Assembly: GCA_963719975.1 (NCBI GenBank) | Contig: CAVRED010000011.1 | Location: 124,001-188,000 of the forward strand | Source: Poindextera sp963719975 | GTDB lineage: Bacteria > Pseudomonadota > Alphaproteobacteria > Caulobacterales > Caulobacteraceae | Direction: 5' to 3' | Length of the DNA: 64,000 nucleotides | In this document: positions 28,168-39,318 of the stretch, piece by piece | How the letters are laid out: every line of letters begins with the position of its first letter | Numbering within the stretch: position 1 is the stretch's first letter | The notes under the pieces: generated by a model | Told to the model about the DNA's origin: nothing | Database searches by the model: none | What the model saw: only the letters and a program-made list of their open reading frames with translations | Position numbers and translations under genes: made by a program

Positions 28168-29150
28168 TCACGGCTTGAGCACCGCCGCGCCGGCGAAGGC
28201 GCCGCTCGCGCAGGTCGGCGAGCGCGCGGTTGGCCTCGGCGAGCGGATAGGAGACGACGTGCGCCGCACGCCGGCCTCGGCGGCCATCGGCAGGTAGTCG
28301 CGCCCGTCCTGGCGCGTCAGGTTGGCGACCGAGACAGCCGCCGCTCTTCCCAGAGCAGGTCGTAGGGGAAGCTCGGGATGTCGCTCATGTGGATGCCGCC
28401 GCAGACCACCGTTCCGCCCTTGCGGACAGCCGCCAGCGCCTTGGGAACGAGCCCGCCGACCGGCGCGAACAGGATCGCCGCGTCCAGCGGCTCCGGCGGC
28501 TGGTCCTCCGACGCCCCCGCCCAGGCGCAGCCCAGCGTCCGCGCCAGGCCCTGCGCCCCGCGTCGCCGGCGCGGGTGAAGGCGTAGACCGCCTGCCCCTT
28601 GGCGATGGCGAGCTGCGCCAGGAGGTGCGCGGCGGCGCCGAAGCCGTAGAGCCCGAGGCGCTCGACCGGCCGCGGCTCGCAGGCCTTGCGCCAAGCGCGA
28701 AAGCCGATCAGACCGGCGCAGAGCAGCGGCGCGGCCTCGGCGTCGGCGTAGCCGGCGGGGATCGGGAAGCAGTAGCGAGCGTCGGCGATCATCTCGTCGG
28801 CATAACCGCCGTCGCGCGTCCAGCCGTTGAATTCGGGGTCGTCGCAGAGGTTCTCCTCGCCCGAGCGGCAATAGCGGCAGACGCCGCAGGTGCGGGCGAG
28901 CCACGCCGCGCCGACGCGGTCGCCCAGGCCAAGGCCTTCGACACCCTCGCCCAGCGCCTCGACCACGCCGACGACCTCGTGCCCGGGCGTGATCGGCGAT
29001 CGCCGCGGGCGCAGCTCGCCATCGACGACGTGCAGGTCGGTGCGGCAGACGCCGCAGGCGCAGACCCGCAGGCGGACTTCCATCGGCCCTGGGTCCGGCG
29101 TCGGCCGCCGGAGGGGCGTCCAGGGCCTGGCCGGGCGCCGAGAGGGCCAT
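28168..29150 (-). CDS. Zinc-dependent alcohol dehydrogenase, frameshifted
   Basis: A medium-chain dehydrogenase/reductase. Catalytic zinc ligands lie in CGVCRTDLH and GHEVVG, and the structural-zinc cluster is CGVCRYCRSGEENLC. The NAD-binding loop reads GLYGFGAAAHLLAQLA, shorter of glycines than the classical GxGxxG. At least three shifts (near 29115, 28560 and 28335) must be corrected; the true end is AGAAVLKP at 28168. The closest resemblance is to alcohol dehydrogenases of the AdhP type; the substrate is open. Confidence 0.85.
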
Positions 29151-29251
29151 GGCAGAACATGGGCTTCGATCCTACGCAGAGGCGGCCGGCGTGTCGCGCA
29201 CGCGCGCGCGGTCGCCAGAGAGGCCTCGTTCTTGCTCCTAAGGCTCATCCG

Positions 29252-30470
29252 ATGAGGAATCGCGCCTTTATCGTCCGCATTCAGGACACCCTCGACGAGA
29301 TCGCCGCGCAGGGGCTGGAGAAGCCCGAGCGCGTGCTGGTCTCGCGCCAGGGCGCGCGGGTTCGCGTCCGCCGCGCCGACGGAACCGTGCGCGAGGCGCT
29401 CAACCTCTGCAGCAACGACTACCTCGGTCTGGCCGGGGACGATCGCGTCGCCGAAGCCGCCGCGAAGGCCGCCCGCGACGCGGGCGCCGGATTCGCCTCC
29501 GTGCGCTTCATCTGCGGCGACCCATGCGCTGCATAAGGACCTCGAGGCGCGCCATCGCCGGCTTCCTCGGCTACGACGACGCCATCCTGTTCGCCGCCGC
29601 CTTCGACGCCAACGGCGGGGTGTTCGAGCCGCTGCTCGGGGAAGCGGACGCGATCGTCTCCGATTCCCTGAACCACGCCTCGATCATCGACGGCGTCCGG
29701 CTCTGCAAGGCCGCCCGCTATCGTTACGCGTCAGGCGACATGGCCGACCTCGAGGCCCAGCTCGCCGCCGCGCGGTCGGCCGGCGCGCGGACCATCCTGA
29801 TCGCGACCGACGGCGTCTTCTCGATGGACGGCGTCATCGCGAATCTGCGCGGCGATCACCGACCTGGCCGACCGCTACGAGGCGCTGGTGATGGTCGATG
29901 ACTGCCACGCGCTCGGGCTCTTGGGCGAGGGCGGTCGCGGCTCGCCGGAATATCGCGGAGTCGAGGGGCGCATCGACATCCTGACCGGCACCTTCGGCAA
30001 GGCGCTCGGCGGGGCCATGGGCGGCTTCGTCGCCGCCAGCCGCGCGGTCGTGGCGCTGCTTCGCCAGCGCGCGCGGCCCTACCTCTTCTCCAACGCGCTC
30101 GCGCCCGCCGTCTGCGGCGCGGCGCTGAAGGCGATCGAGATCGCCGGCGGCGACGAAGGCCGGGACCTGCGTCGCAAGCTGGCCGCAAACGCCCGCCAGT
30201 TCCGCGCCGCCATGACCGGCGCCGGGTTCGACCTCCTGCCCGGCGAGCATCCCGATCATCCCGGTGATGCTTGGCGACGCCCGCCGCGCCCAGGAGATGG
30301 CCGCCGCCCTCTTCGACGAGGGCGTGTTCGTCACCGGCTTTTCCTTCCCCGTGGTGCCGCGCGGCCAGGCGCGCATCCGGACCCAGGTCTCGGCGGCGCT
30401 CGCGCCGGACCAGATCGACCAGGCCGCCCGCGCCTTCGTCCGCGCCCGCGACCTCTGCGGAGTGTGCTGA
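29252..30470 (+). CDS. kbl: Glycine C-acetyltransferase (2-amino-3-ketobutyrate CoA ligase), frameshifted
   Basis: A PLP enzyme that cleaves 2-amino-3-ketobutyrate with CoA to glycine and acetyl-CoA. The PLP lysine lies in TGTFGKALGGAMGG. DANGGVFEPLLGEADAIVSD, DGVFSMDGVIANL and FSFPVVPRGQARIRTQ match Kbl more closely than BioF or HemA. Shifts occur near 29525, 29545, 29858 and 30250. The gene lies 15 bases before tdh, the usual kbl-tdh pair for threonine breakdown. Confidence 0.9.
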
Positions 30471-30485
30471 AGCGATGCCCAGACC

Positions 30486-31518
30486 ATGACCGCGCTCGCC
30501 AAGCTCAAGCCCCAGGAGGGGCTGTGGATGACGCGCGCGCCGGCGCCCAGAGCCCGGGCCGGATGACGTGCTGATCAAGATCAAGCGGACCGCCATCTGC
30601 GGGACGGACCTGCACATCTATCGCTGGGACGCCTGGGCCCAGCGAACCATCCCCGTGCCGATGATCATCGGCCACGAGTTCGCCGGCGAGATCGTCGAGA
30701 TCGGCCCGCGCGTGACCCGGCAAGCTGCGCCGCGGCCAGCGCGTGTCCGGAGAGGGCCACATCGTCAACCTGAACTCCCCGCCTCGCGCGCCGGGCGGTA
30801 CCACCTCGATCCGGAGACCGTCGGCGTCGGCGTGAACCGCGACGGCGCCTTCGCCGAATACCTCAGCCTTCCGGCGTTCAACGTCGCGCCGCTGCCCGAC
30901 AACGTCAGCGACGACGCCGGCGCGCTGCTCGACCCGTTCGGCAACGCCATGCACGCGGCCCAGCAGTTCGACCTCCTCGGCGAGGACGTGCTGGTCACCG
31001 GCGCCGGGCCCGATCGGCGCCATGGCCGCGGCGATCGCCAGCCGCGCCGGCGCCCGCTCGGTGGTCATGACCGACGTCAACGACTATCGCCTGGCGCTCG
31101 CGACCCAGCTCGCCGACGTCACGCCGGTCAATGTGGCCCGCGAGGACCTCGCCGAAGTCATGGCCCGCGAGGGGGTCGACGAAGGCTTCGGCGTGGCGCT
31201 CGAGATGTCAGGCGCGCCAAGGCCGCCTTCGAACAGGCGGTCGATGCGCTGGCCATGGGCGGGCGGCTGGCCATGCTCGGCCTGCCAGCCGAGGCGATGG
31301 AGGTCTCCTGGTCGCGCATCATCCTGAAGGCGCTGACCATCAAGGGCGTCTACGGCCGCGAGATGTTCGCCACCTGGCAGAAGATGTTCGGCCTGATCCA
31401 CGCCGGCTTCGACCTCGAGCGGCTGATCACCCACCGCGCCTGCGCGCGCGACTTCCAGACCGGGTTCGACGCAGCCCTTTCCGGCCAGGCCGGCAAGGTG
31501 GTGCTGGACTGGCATTGA
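30486..31518 (+). CDS. tdh: L-threonine 3-dehydrogenase, frameshifted
   Basis: A zinc-dependent dehydrogenase that oxidises threonine to 2-amino-3-ketobutyrate, the substrate of the neighbouring Kbl. N-terminus MTALAKLKPQEGLWMT, zinc region AICGTDLHIYRWD and GHEFAG, and family-specific HLDPETVGVGVNRDGAFAEY. The frame shifts near 30545, and cancelling pairs lie at about 30722-30778 (restoring VSGEGHIVNLN) and about 31012-31215 (restoring MTDVNDYRLALATQL). The open frame thus hides wrong-phase stretches. Confidence 0.9.
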
Positions 31519-31525
31519 GCCGGGT

Positions 31526-34500
31526 CTAGCTCGGTCCCAGATTGAGCAGGGCCGGGTCGCCGCCCTGGGCGGCGATGTTGACGCTCACCGCCCGCTCGAC
31601 GGCGAAGCGGGTCAGCGACCAGGGCCCGCCGGCCTTCGGCCCCGTGCCCGACAGGCCCTCGCCGCCGAACGGCTGCACGCCGACGACCGCGCCGATCATC
31701 GAGCGGTTGACGTAGGCGTTGCCGGCCGGGACCAGCGCCCGCACCCGCTCGGAGAACCCCTCGACGCGGGTGTGCACGCCAAGCGTCAGGCCATAGCGCC
31801 GGCCGGCGAGCGCCAGGGCGGTCGGCTCCAGCCGCCCCGGTGTCGTAGCGGACGACGTGCAGGATCGGCCCGAACACCTCGCGCTCCAGGAAGTCCGCGG
31901 CCGGGATCTCGGCCAGGACCGGCCCGAAGAAGGTTCCCGCCGCGCGGGACCGGCCAGCTGCTTGATCACCGTCGCCTCGCGCCGCAGACGCTCGAGGTGG
32001 CGTTCCAGCGCCTCGCGCGCCGTCCGCGTCGATCACCGGACCGACGTCGGTCGCCGGATCGGCCGGGTCGCCGATGACCAGCGCATCCATCGCGCCAGCG
32101 AGGCCCGCGACGATCGCATCCGCCGTCTCGTTCGGCAGGAAGAGGATGCGCAGCGCCGAACAGCGCTGCCCGGCCGAGCCGAAGGCGGAGAGGATGACGT
32201 CGTCGATCACCTGCTCGCGCAGAGCCGAGGTGTCGACGAACATGCCGTTCAGCCCGCCGGTCTCGGCGACGAAGGGAATGATCGGTCCGTCCCGCCGGGC
32301 CAGCGCCTCGGCGATGACGCGCGCGGTCTCCGTTCCGCCGGTGAAGGCGATCCCGTCGACGCCCGGATGCGCGATCAGCGCCGCCCCGACCGTCTCGCCG
32401 CGCCCGGGCAGCAGCGCGAGCAGGCGCGGATCCAGCCCGGCGCCATGGCAGATGCGCACGGCCGCCGCGGCGATCAGCGGCGTCTGCTCGGCGGGCTTGG
32501 CCACGACGGCGTTGCCGGCCGCCAGCGCCGCGGCGATCTGGCCGAGGAAGATGGAGAGCGGGAAGTTCCAGGGGCTGATGCAGGCGATGACGCCGCGCCC
32601 GCGCCGCTCCAGCCAGTTGGCCTCGCCGACCGGCCCTTCGAGCGCCACGGGTCCGGCGAAGTCCCGTTCGGCCAGCATGGCGTAGTAGCGGCAGAAGTCG
32701 GCCGCCTCGCGCACCTCGGCGATCCCGTCGGCCAGGGTCTTGCCGCCCTCGCGGGCCAGGATGGCGATCAGCCGCTCGCGGTCCGCCTCGATGCGCATCG
32801 GCGATGCGGCGCAGCGTCTCAGCGCGCGCCGCGCCGCCCGCCGCGTCCCAAGCGCCTTGCGCCGAGCGCGCGCGTCGCGACGCCGGCGTCGATGTCGGTC
32901 GGCGGAGGCCTCGCGCACCTGGCCGACGACGCGGCCGTCGGTCGGCGAACGGACGGGCTCGCGTCTCGCCGGCCGCGCCGGCCGCACAGCGCCTCGCAGT
33001 CCACGCCGCGCCAGGGCGCCGGCGAGGCGCTCGCGCTCCGCCGCCTGGCTGAGGTCGATGCCCGCCGAGTTCTTCCGCTCTGGCCCGTAGAGGTCGGCGG
33101 GCCTTGGGATGCGGCTGTGGCGATCGGGATGCGCTTCGACCGCGGCGATCGGGTCGGCGGCCACGACCGACGGCGGCATGTGCTCGTCGGTGAGCGCGCG
33201 GGCGAACGAGGTGTTGGCGCCGTTCTCCAGAAGGCGGCGGACCAGATAGGGCAAGAGGTCCTCGTGCTCGCCGACCGGGGCGTAGACGCGCAGCGTCGCC
33301 GGGCCGAACCGCTCGGCGGCCGCCTCGTAGAGCGCCTGGCCCATGCCGTGCAGGCGCTGGACCTCGATCGGCGACGCCGCGCTCGGCCGCCATGGCGTGC
33401 ACGGCGGCCAGCGTGTGGGCGTTGTGGGTGGCGAACTGCGGATAGAGCACCGGCGCGGCCTCGATCAGCGCCCGCGCGCTTGCCAGGTAGCAGAGGTCGG
33501 TCGCGGCCTTGGTGGTGAACACCGGATAGTCAGGGCGGCCCGCGACCTGCGCCCGCTTGATCTCGGTGTCCCAGTAGGCGCCCTTCACCAGCCGCACCAT
33601 CAACCGCCGCCGCTGGCGCGCGCGAGCTCGGCCAGGCGCGCGATCACCTCCGGCGCGCGCTTCTGGTAGGCCTGCACCGCGAGGCCGAGCCCGCGCCAAT
33701 CCGCCAGCGCCGGCTCCTCGCAAAGCCGCGCGAGCAGCTTCAGCGACAGGGCCAGCCGGTCGGCCTCCTCGGCGTCGATGGTGAAGTTGAGGTCGTGGGA
33801 CGCGGCGATCGCCGCCAGCCGCATCAGCCGCGGATAGAGCTCGCGCCAGACCCGCGCGCTCTTGCGTCGCCTCGTAGCGCGGCGAGAGCGCCGAGAGCTT
33901 GACCGAGATCCCATGCCCGGCTTCGCGGCCCGGCGCGGCTCGACGCCCGGCCGGCGGCCTCGATCGCGGCGGCGTAGGCGTGCTCGTAGCGCTCGGCGTC
34001 GGCTTCCGTCCGCGCGCCCTCGCCCAGCATGTCGAAGGAGCAGAGCAGGCCCTCGCGCGCCGCCCGCGCCAGCGCCCGCTCGATCGTGCGGCCGAGCACG
34101 AACTGCTCGCCCATGATGCGGATGGCCTGGGCGACGGCGGCGCGGATCACCGGTTCGCCGAGCCGCCCGGCCAGGTGGCCGATGAAGCCGCCGATGTCGC
34201 CGCGCGCCGCCTCGTCCACCTCGACCAGCCGGCCGGTCAGCATCAGGCCCCAGGTGGAGGCGTTGACGAACAGGCTGTCGGACGCGCCAAGGTGCCGCGC
34301 CCAGTCGGCCGAGCCGATCTTCTCGGCGATCAGGGCGTCGCGCGTCGCCTCGTCAGGCGTGCGCAGGAGGGCCTCGGCCAGGCACATCAGCGCCAGGCCC
34401 TCGGTCGTGCCCAGCGCGTATTCGGCGAGGAAGCTCTCGACCACGCCCCGCCGCGGCCGCTCCCGCGCCGCGACCACCAGCGCCTCGGCCTCGGCGACCA

Positions 34501-34603
34501 CGGCCGCGCGCTGGCCCGGCGACAGCGGCGGCGGCGTCAGGAGGCCGGCGATCGCCTCGGCCTCGTCGCGGAACTTCCCGGCGTCGAGCAAATCCCAGTC
34601 CAT
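31526..34603 (-). CDS. putA: Bifunctional proline dehydrogenase / delta-1-pyrroline-5-carboxylate dehydrogenase, many frameshifts
   Basis: Oxidises proline to glutamate in two steps. The PRODH half shows GISVKLSALSPRYEATQ, VKGAYWDTEIKRAQ and FATHNAHTLAAV. The P5CDH half shows PWNFPLSIFLGQIAAALAAG, the general-base Glu in FVAETGGLNGMF and the catalytic Cys in SAGQRCSALR. At least seven shifts break the frame between 33960 and 31800. About 1025 aa. The N-terminus starts directly in the PRODH arm, so the ribbon-helix-helix DNA-binding domain is absent and it should not autoregulate. It converges on tdh with a 7-base gap. Confidence 0.9.
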
Positions 34604-34647
34604 GGCCCTCAGATAGGCCCCTGGCCGCCAGGACGCGATGTCGCCGG

Positions 34648-36644
34648 TCACATCAGGTCGCGCGGGATTGCGCTCTCCTGCTCGCGACTGAAGACCTCGG
34701 CCCCGTCTCGGCGCGCGACCAGCCGCTCGCGCACGTGGAACGTCGCTCGCGTGGCGGTGATCTCGACCTCGGCCTCCAGGGCGCAGTCCCAGTCGCCGCG
34801 GGCGTAGCCGACGCCCTGGCGCACCCGCCAGCGGCAGCTCGCGGGGTCGTCCGCCGGCATCTCCGCCTCGACGTCGGGTCCGCTGCGCGTGACGGTGGTC
34901 TCGGTGTCGCGAGATCACCGCGCCGCTCGGCCGGCGAGATTTCGCGGAAGGCGACGCGCCGGCGCGTCCTGTCGCGGGTGATCTGGATGTCGCTGCGGCC
35001 CGGCGGCGACCTCGACGAGCGGGAATCGGAAAGGCAGGCTCGCGGCGTCGTCCGGACGCTCGGACCGGCAGCGTCAGGGTCGACGACTGCGAGGTCGACG
35101 CTCAGGCTGCACCGGCTCCGGCGAGGGCCAGAGCAGCGGCCAAAGCCCCTCGCTGAGCGCGAGCCTGAGCTGCGAGCCCGGCCGCGAAACGGCGCGCCGT
35201 CACGTACAGCGGCAGTTCGATCGTCGTAGAAGGCGCCCGGCGTCGAGCGGCTCGGGCGCGGCATGGCTCGCGCGATGGGTCAGGTTGAGCGCGCCGTAGG
35301 TCACGAGCCACGAGCGGCCCTCCGCGTCGACCTCGCAGAGCCGCGCCGCCAGCTTGGCGACCGGGCGGTCGGCCGCGACGCGCAAGCGAACGACCGGCGT
35401 CCCGAGCATCTCGAGCGGCGCCTCCAGCGGCGCGGTGTCGAAGACCAGCGAGCGGGCGTCGTCCGGCGGACTGCTCCTGCGGCGTACTGCGGCGGCGAGA
35501 ACGGGCACCACTCCGGCGTCTGCAGGCCGACGACCTCGCCGCCGATGCTGACGAACGCCGTCGCCGCGCTGCTCGCCGAGGCGCCCCGGGGCTCAGGCGC
35601 AGCGCGCGCGATCATCGCGTCGCCGGCGGCCAGCCGGCTCGGCGACCCAGCGGCCGGGGATGCGCGCCCTCGGCCTGCGCCGGCGACTGCTCCGGCATGT
35701 AGGCCCACACCTTGGGCCCCTCCATGATCCCGGTCTCCTCGCCGGCCAGCCAGTGGCGCCACCAGCGGACCTCCTCCTGCTCCCAGGCGAGCCCGGGCCC
35801 CGGCGCGGCCGGCGCGGGATAGCCGTGGCCCCAGGGCCCGATCAGCGCCTTCGCCGGGACGGTCAACGCCGCGAGCAGGCGCGGGATGGCCTCGTTGTAG
35901 GGGTCGGCCCAGCCGCCGACGAGGTAGGCGGGGCAAGCAGATCCGCTCCGGCGCGAAGCCCACCGAGCCTTGCCGCCAGTAGTCGTCCTCGCGCTGATGG
36001 GCGAGCCATGCGGCGGCGATCGGCGGCGCGGCTTCGAGCCGCTGCATCCACGCCCGCTCCCAGCCCGGCCCGAAGACGGCCGGATCCGGCGGGCCGGCCA
36101 TCACCAGCTTGAAGCTGGTCGCCCACTTCAGCCCGGTCAGCGCGAAGCTCCCGCCGACGTAGTGGGCGTCGTCGGTGTAGCGCCGGTCCGAGGCGCAGAA
36201 GCGACATGATCGCCTTCAGCGCCGGCGGCGCGAGCGCCGCCGCCTGCAGCGTCGCGAACCCGCCCCAGGACACGCCGCGCATGCCGACCGCGCCGTTGCA
36301 CCAGGGCTGCGCCGCCAGCCAGGCGATGGCGGCGGCGTTGTCCTCCTGCTCGACCGGCAGGTACTCGTCGACCAGCAGCCCGCCGGAGTCGCCGGACCCG
36401 CGGCAGTCCAGCCGCGCGTAGGCGACGCCGTGCTGCGCCAGCCGCCGACCCCAGAACCGCGAGTAGCCGCGCGTGGAGTCCCGCTTGCGGTAGGGGATGG
36501 CCTCCAGCACGACGGGGCAGGGGGCGTCGGTCTCGCGGCAGCCAGAGCTGGACGGCCAGGCGCACGCCGTCGGGCGTGACGATCCAGTCGTTCTCGACCT
36601 CGCGGACCGCCGACGGGCGCGGGCGGCGCCCAGGCCGCGCTCAT
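34648..36644 (-). CDS. CocE/NonD family hydrolase, many frameshifts
   Basis: An alpha/beta-hydrolase of the X-Pro dipeptidyl-peptidase (S15)/CocE type, about 665 aa. After an N-terminal strand (DWIVTPDGVRLAVQLWLPRD) come YRKRDSTRGYSRFWGRRLA, ARLDCRGSGDSGG and the nucleophile elbow GVSWGGFATLQ. The middle has IGPWGHGYPAPAAP, with the His/Asp region. The C-terminal jelly-roll domain is spread over several frames and ends IPRDLM. At least six shifts. It likely hydrolyses an amide or ester. It is divergent from the AKR operon with a 45-base gap. Confidence 0.8.
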
Positions 36645-36689
36645 GCTATGCCCCGGTGCTGGCGGAGGCGAGAGCGAGGGGCGCTGTCG

Positions 36690-37705
36690 ATGGAGCATGT
36701 GCGGTTCGGGACGACCGGCCTGAAGGTCTCCCGACTGTGCCTCGGGACCATGTCGCTGGGAAGCTCGGCCTGGAAGGGCTGGGTCCTCGACGAGGCCGCG
36801 GCCGTCCCCATCCTTCGCCGCGCGCTCGATCGCGGGATCACCTTCTTCGACATGGCCGACTGGTATTCGCTCGGCCGCGGCGAGGAGGTGGTGGGCCGCA
36901 ACCTGCTGAAGATGGAGGCGCGCGAGCAGCTGGTGCTGGCGACCAAGGTCTTCTACCCGATGAGCGACGACCCGAACGATGCGGGCCTGTCGCGCCAGCA
37001 TATCCTCGCCTCGATCGACCAGTCTCTGCAAGCGCATCGGGACCGACCACGTCGATCTCTACATCGTCCACGCCTTCGATCCGGCAACGCCGATCGAGGA
37101 GACCATGCAGGCGCTGCACGACGTCGTCCGCGCGGGCAAGGCGCGCTACCTCGGCGCCTCGACCATGTACGCCTGGCAGTTCGCCGAGATGAACGCGGTG
37201 GCCCGCGCCAACGGCTGGACGCCGTTCGTCAACATGCAGTGCCAGCTCAGCCTGCTCTATCGCGAGGAGGAGCGCGAGATGCTGCCCTACTGCGCGCACG
37301 CCGGCGTCGCGGTGACCACCTTCAGCCCGCTCGCGCGCGGCTATCTGGCCGGCGCTGCGCCCGAGCGCGCGCACGGCGCACGACCCCTTCCTCGAGTGGT
37401 TCGGCGACGCGATCGACATCGAGATCGCAGCGCGCGTGCGCGCGCTCGCCCAGCGCCGCGGCGCGCCGCCGGCCGCCGTCGCCATGGCCTGGGTCGCCGG
37501 GCATCCTGCCGGCGTCGTCCCGCTGATCGGCGCCGACGCGCCCGAGCAGGTCGACGCCGCCATCGAAGCGGCTGCGCTGACGCTCACCGAAGACGAGCGC
37601 GCCTGGCTCGAGGCGTCCTATCGCCCGCGCGACATGATCAACGACTACAATCCGATCCGGCGGGCGCGGGCCTACGCGCCGGATCCAAAGGAGCAAGGCG
37701 CATGA
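36690..37705 (+). CDS. Aldo/keto reductase, frameshifted
   Basis: An NADP-dependent TIM-barrel oxidoreductase of about 337 aa. The catalytic tetrad is visible: Asp/Tyr in FFDMADWYSLG, Lys in VLATKVFYP and His in IVHAFD. Cofactor-binding elements include PLIGADAPEQVD near the C-terminus. Shifts near 37030 and 37370 split the frame. Its TGA overlaps the ATG of the Fae homologue (ATGA), so it is the first gene of a tightly coupled three-gene operon. The substrate is probably a carbonyl from a sugar or related compound. Confidence 0.88.
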
Positions 37706-38206
37706 TCTTCCTGGGCGAGTCGTTCGACGGCGACGGCGCCAACGCCGCGCACATCAACCTGATCCTTGGCGCCGAAGGCCGATCTCGGGCAGGCCTACGC
37801 GCTCGCCGCCGCCAGTCCCGGGCCGGGCCACATCCCGTTCCTGACCGTGCTCAAGCCCAATCTGCCGGTAAAGCCCTTCACCCTGTTCGTCGCCAAGGCG
37901 GTGCTGCGCGACGCCGCGCACGAACAGATGACCTGGGGCCCGGCGCAGGCCGGGGTGGCGGCCGGCATGACCGACGCGCTGCTGGCCAAGGCGCTGCCGC
38001 CCGAGGCGCGCGACGGCTGGCTGGCGATCGCGCTGGTCTGGGTCGATTGGAACGCCGACGACGCCGAGGCGGTCTATCGCAACAATCGCGCGGCCACGCG
38101 CGGCGCCGCCGAGCGCGCCATGGCCGCCGACTGGCCGGCGCTCGACGCCCTGCGCGAGGGACTGGCCGACGTGCACAACCCCTTCTTCACCCCGGCGAAG
38201 GCGTGA
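37702..38206 (+). CDS. Formaldehyde-activating enzyme (Fae) family protein, one frameshift
   Basis: About 167 aa homologous to Fae, which condenses formaldehyde with tetrahydromethanopterin. Matching stretches: LGESFDGDGANAAHINLILG (Fae: IGEA..GDGNEVAHID), including the catalytic His in AAHINL; LTVLKPNLPVKPFTLFVAKA; WGPAQAGVAAGM; and a VYRNNRAATRGAAERAM region like the Fae YNYEATK. One extra G near 37778 breaks the frame. Start and stop both overlap the neighbouring genes by 4 bases. No other methanopterin-pathway gene is in view, so the carrier and true substrate are open. Confidence 0.85.
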
Positions 38207-39318
38207 GCGAACACCGGATCGCGGCGATCGAGATCAGCCAGCACCGGCTGGCCCTCGACCCGCCGTTCAACGCCAGCTGGGATTCGAACCCGCGCCGCCA
38301 GTTCGATGCGACGCTGGTCAAGGTGACGACCACGGACGGCGTCAGCGGCTACGGCAGCGGCGACCTGATGCTGGGCTTCGCCGGCCACGAGCCGCTGTTC
38401 GTCGGACGCGACCCGTTCGACATCGAACGCCACGCGACCGTGCTCGAGCACATCGCCTTCCACTACGGCCGCTGCTGGCCGCTCGACCTGGCGCTGTGGG
38501 ACCTGATCGGCAAGCTGTCTGGCCAGCCGTGCTGGAAGCTGCTCGGCGGCGCGACGAACCGCGTCCGCGCCTATGCGTCGTCGGGCGTGTTGCGCGACGG
38601 CGCGGAGATGGCGGACGCCGCCGAGCGCTACCGCGCCGAGGGGTTCGCGGCGCTGAAGATCCGCTTCCGCCGCGGCGACTGGCGCGCCGACGTCCGCGCC
38701 CTGGAGACCGTGCGCGCCCGCGTCGGCGACACGCTCGAGCTCATGGTCGACTGCAACCAGGGTTGGCGCATGCCTTGGGATACCGAGCCGCCCTGGGCGC
38801 TGAAGGAGGCGCTCGAGGTCGCCCGCGCGCTCGAGCCGCTCGGCGTCTACTGGATGGAGGAGCCGCTCGATCGCGCCGACTACGACGGCATGGCGGGGTT
38901 GCGCGCCGCGACCGACGATCCGCATCGCCGGCGGCGAGATGACTCGCGAGCTTTCCGCCTTCGACGTGCTCATCGCGCGCGGGTGTCTGGATGTCTTACA
39001 GCCGGATGCGGCGCTGGTGGGCGGAATCACCGGCCTCAAGCGGCTCGCGGCTACCGCTCGGGCGCACAATCTTACCTTCACACCGCATACCTGGACCAAC
39101 GGCATGGGCGTGGTCGCCAACGCCCAGCTCGTGGCCGGCCTCGGCGAGCGCCCTTCCTCGAGTTCCCCTACGACCCGCCGCAATGGAGCCTCGCGCGGCG
39201 CGACTTCCTGATGGCCGAGCCGCTCGCCGCCAAAGACGGCTGGATCGCACTCTCCGACGCCCCCGGCATGGGCTATGCGGTCGACGAAGCCCGGCTGAAA
39301 GCGACGCGGGTGGGTTAG
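38203..39318 (+). CDS. Enolase-superfamily enzyme (mandelate racemase / muconate lactonizing type)
   Basis: A metal-dependent dehydratase or racemase, 371 aa, from a GTG start overlapping the Fae stop. Metal and catalytic motifs: KIR (FAALKIRFRRG), MVDCNQGW, WMEEPLD; in the phase-shifted stretch about 38928-39155 the correct frame gives GEMTRELSAFDVL, DVLQPDAALVGGI and FTPHTWTNG. The uncorrected frame stays open but is wrong there. It shares the C-terminal ending typical for sugar-acid dehydratases. With the AKR and the Fae homologue it forms one operon. Confidence 0.87.
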   Translation: MSEHRIAAIEISQHRLALDPPFNASWDSNPRRQFDATLVKVTTTDGVSGYGSGDLMLGFAGHEPLFVGRDPFDIERHATVLEHIAFHYGRCWPLDLALWDLIGKLSGQPCWKLLGGATNRVRAYASSGVLRDGAEMADAAERYRAEGFAALKIRFRRGDWRADVRALETVRARVGDTLELMVDCNQGWRMPWDTEPPWALKEALEVARALEPLGVYWMEEPLDRADYDGMAGLRAATDDPHRRRRDDSRAFRLRRAHRARVSGCLTAGCGAGGRNHRPQAARGYRSGAQSYLHTAYLDQRHGRGRQRPARGRPRRAPFLEFPYDPPQWSLARRDFLMAEPLAAKDGWIALSDAPGMGYAVDEARLKATRVG

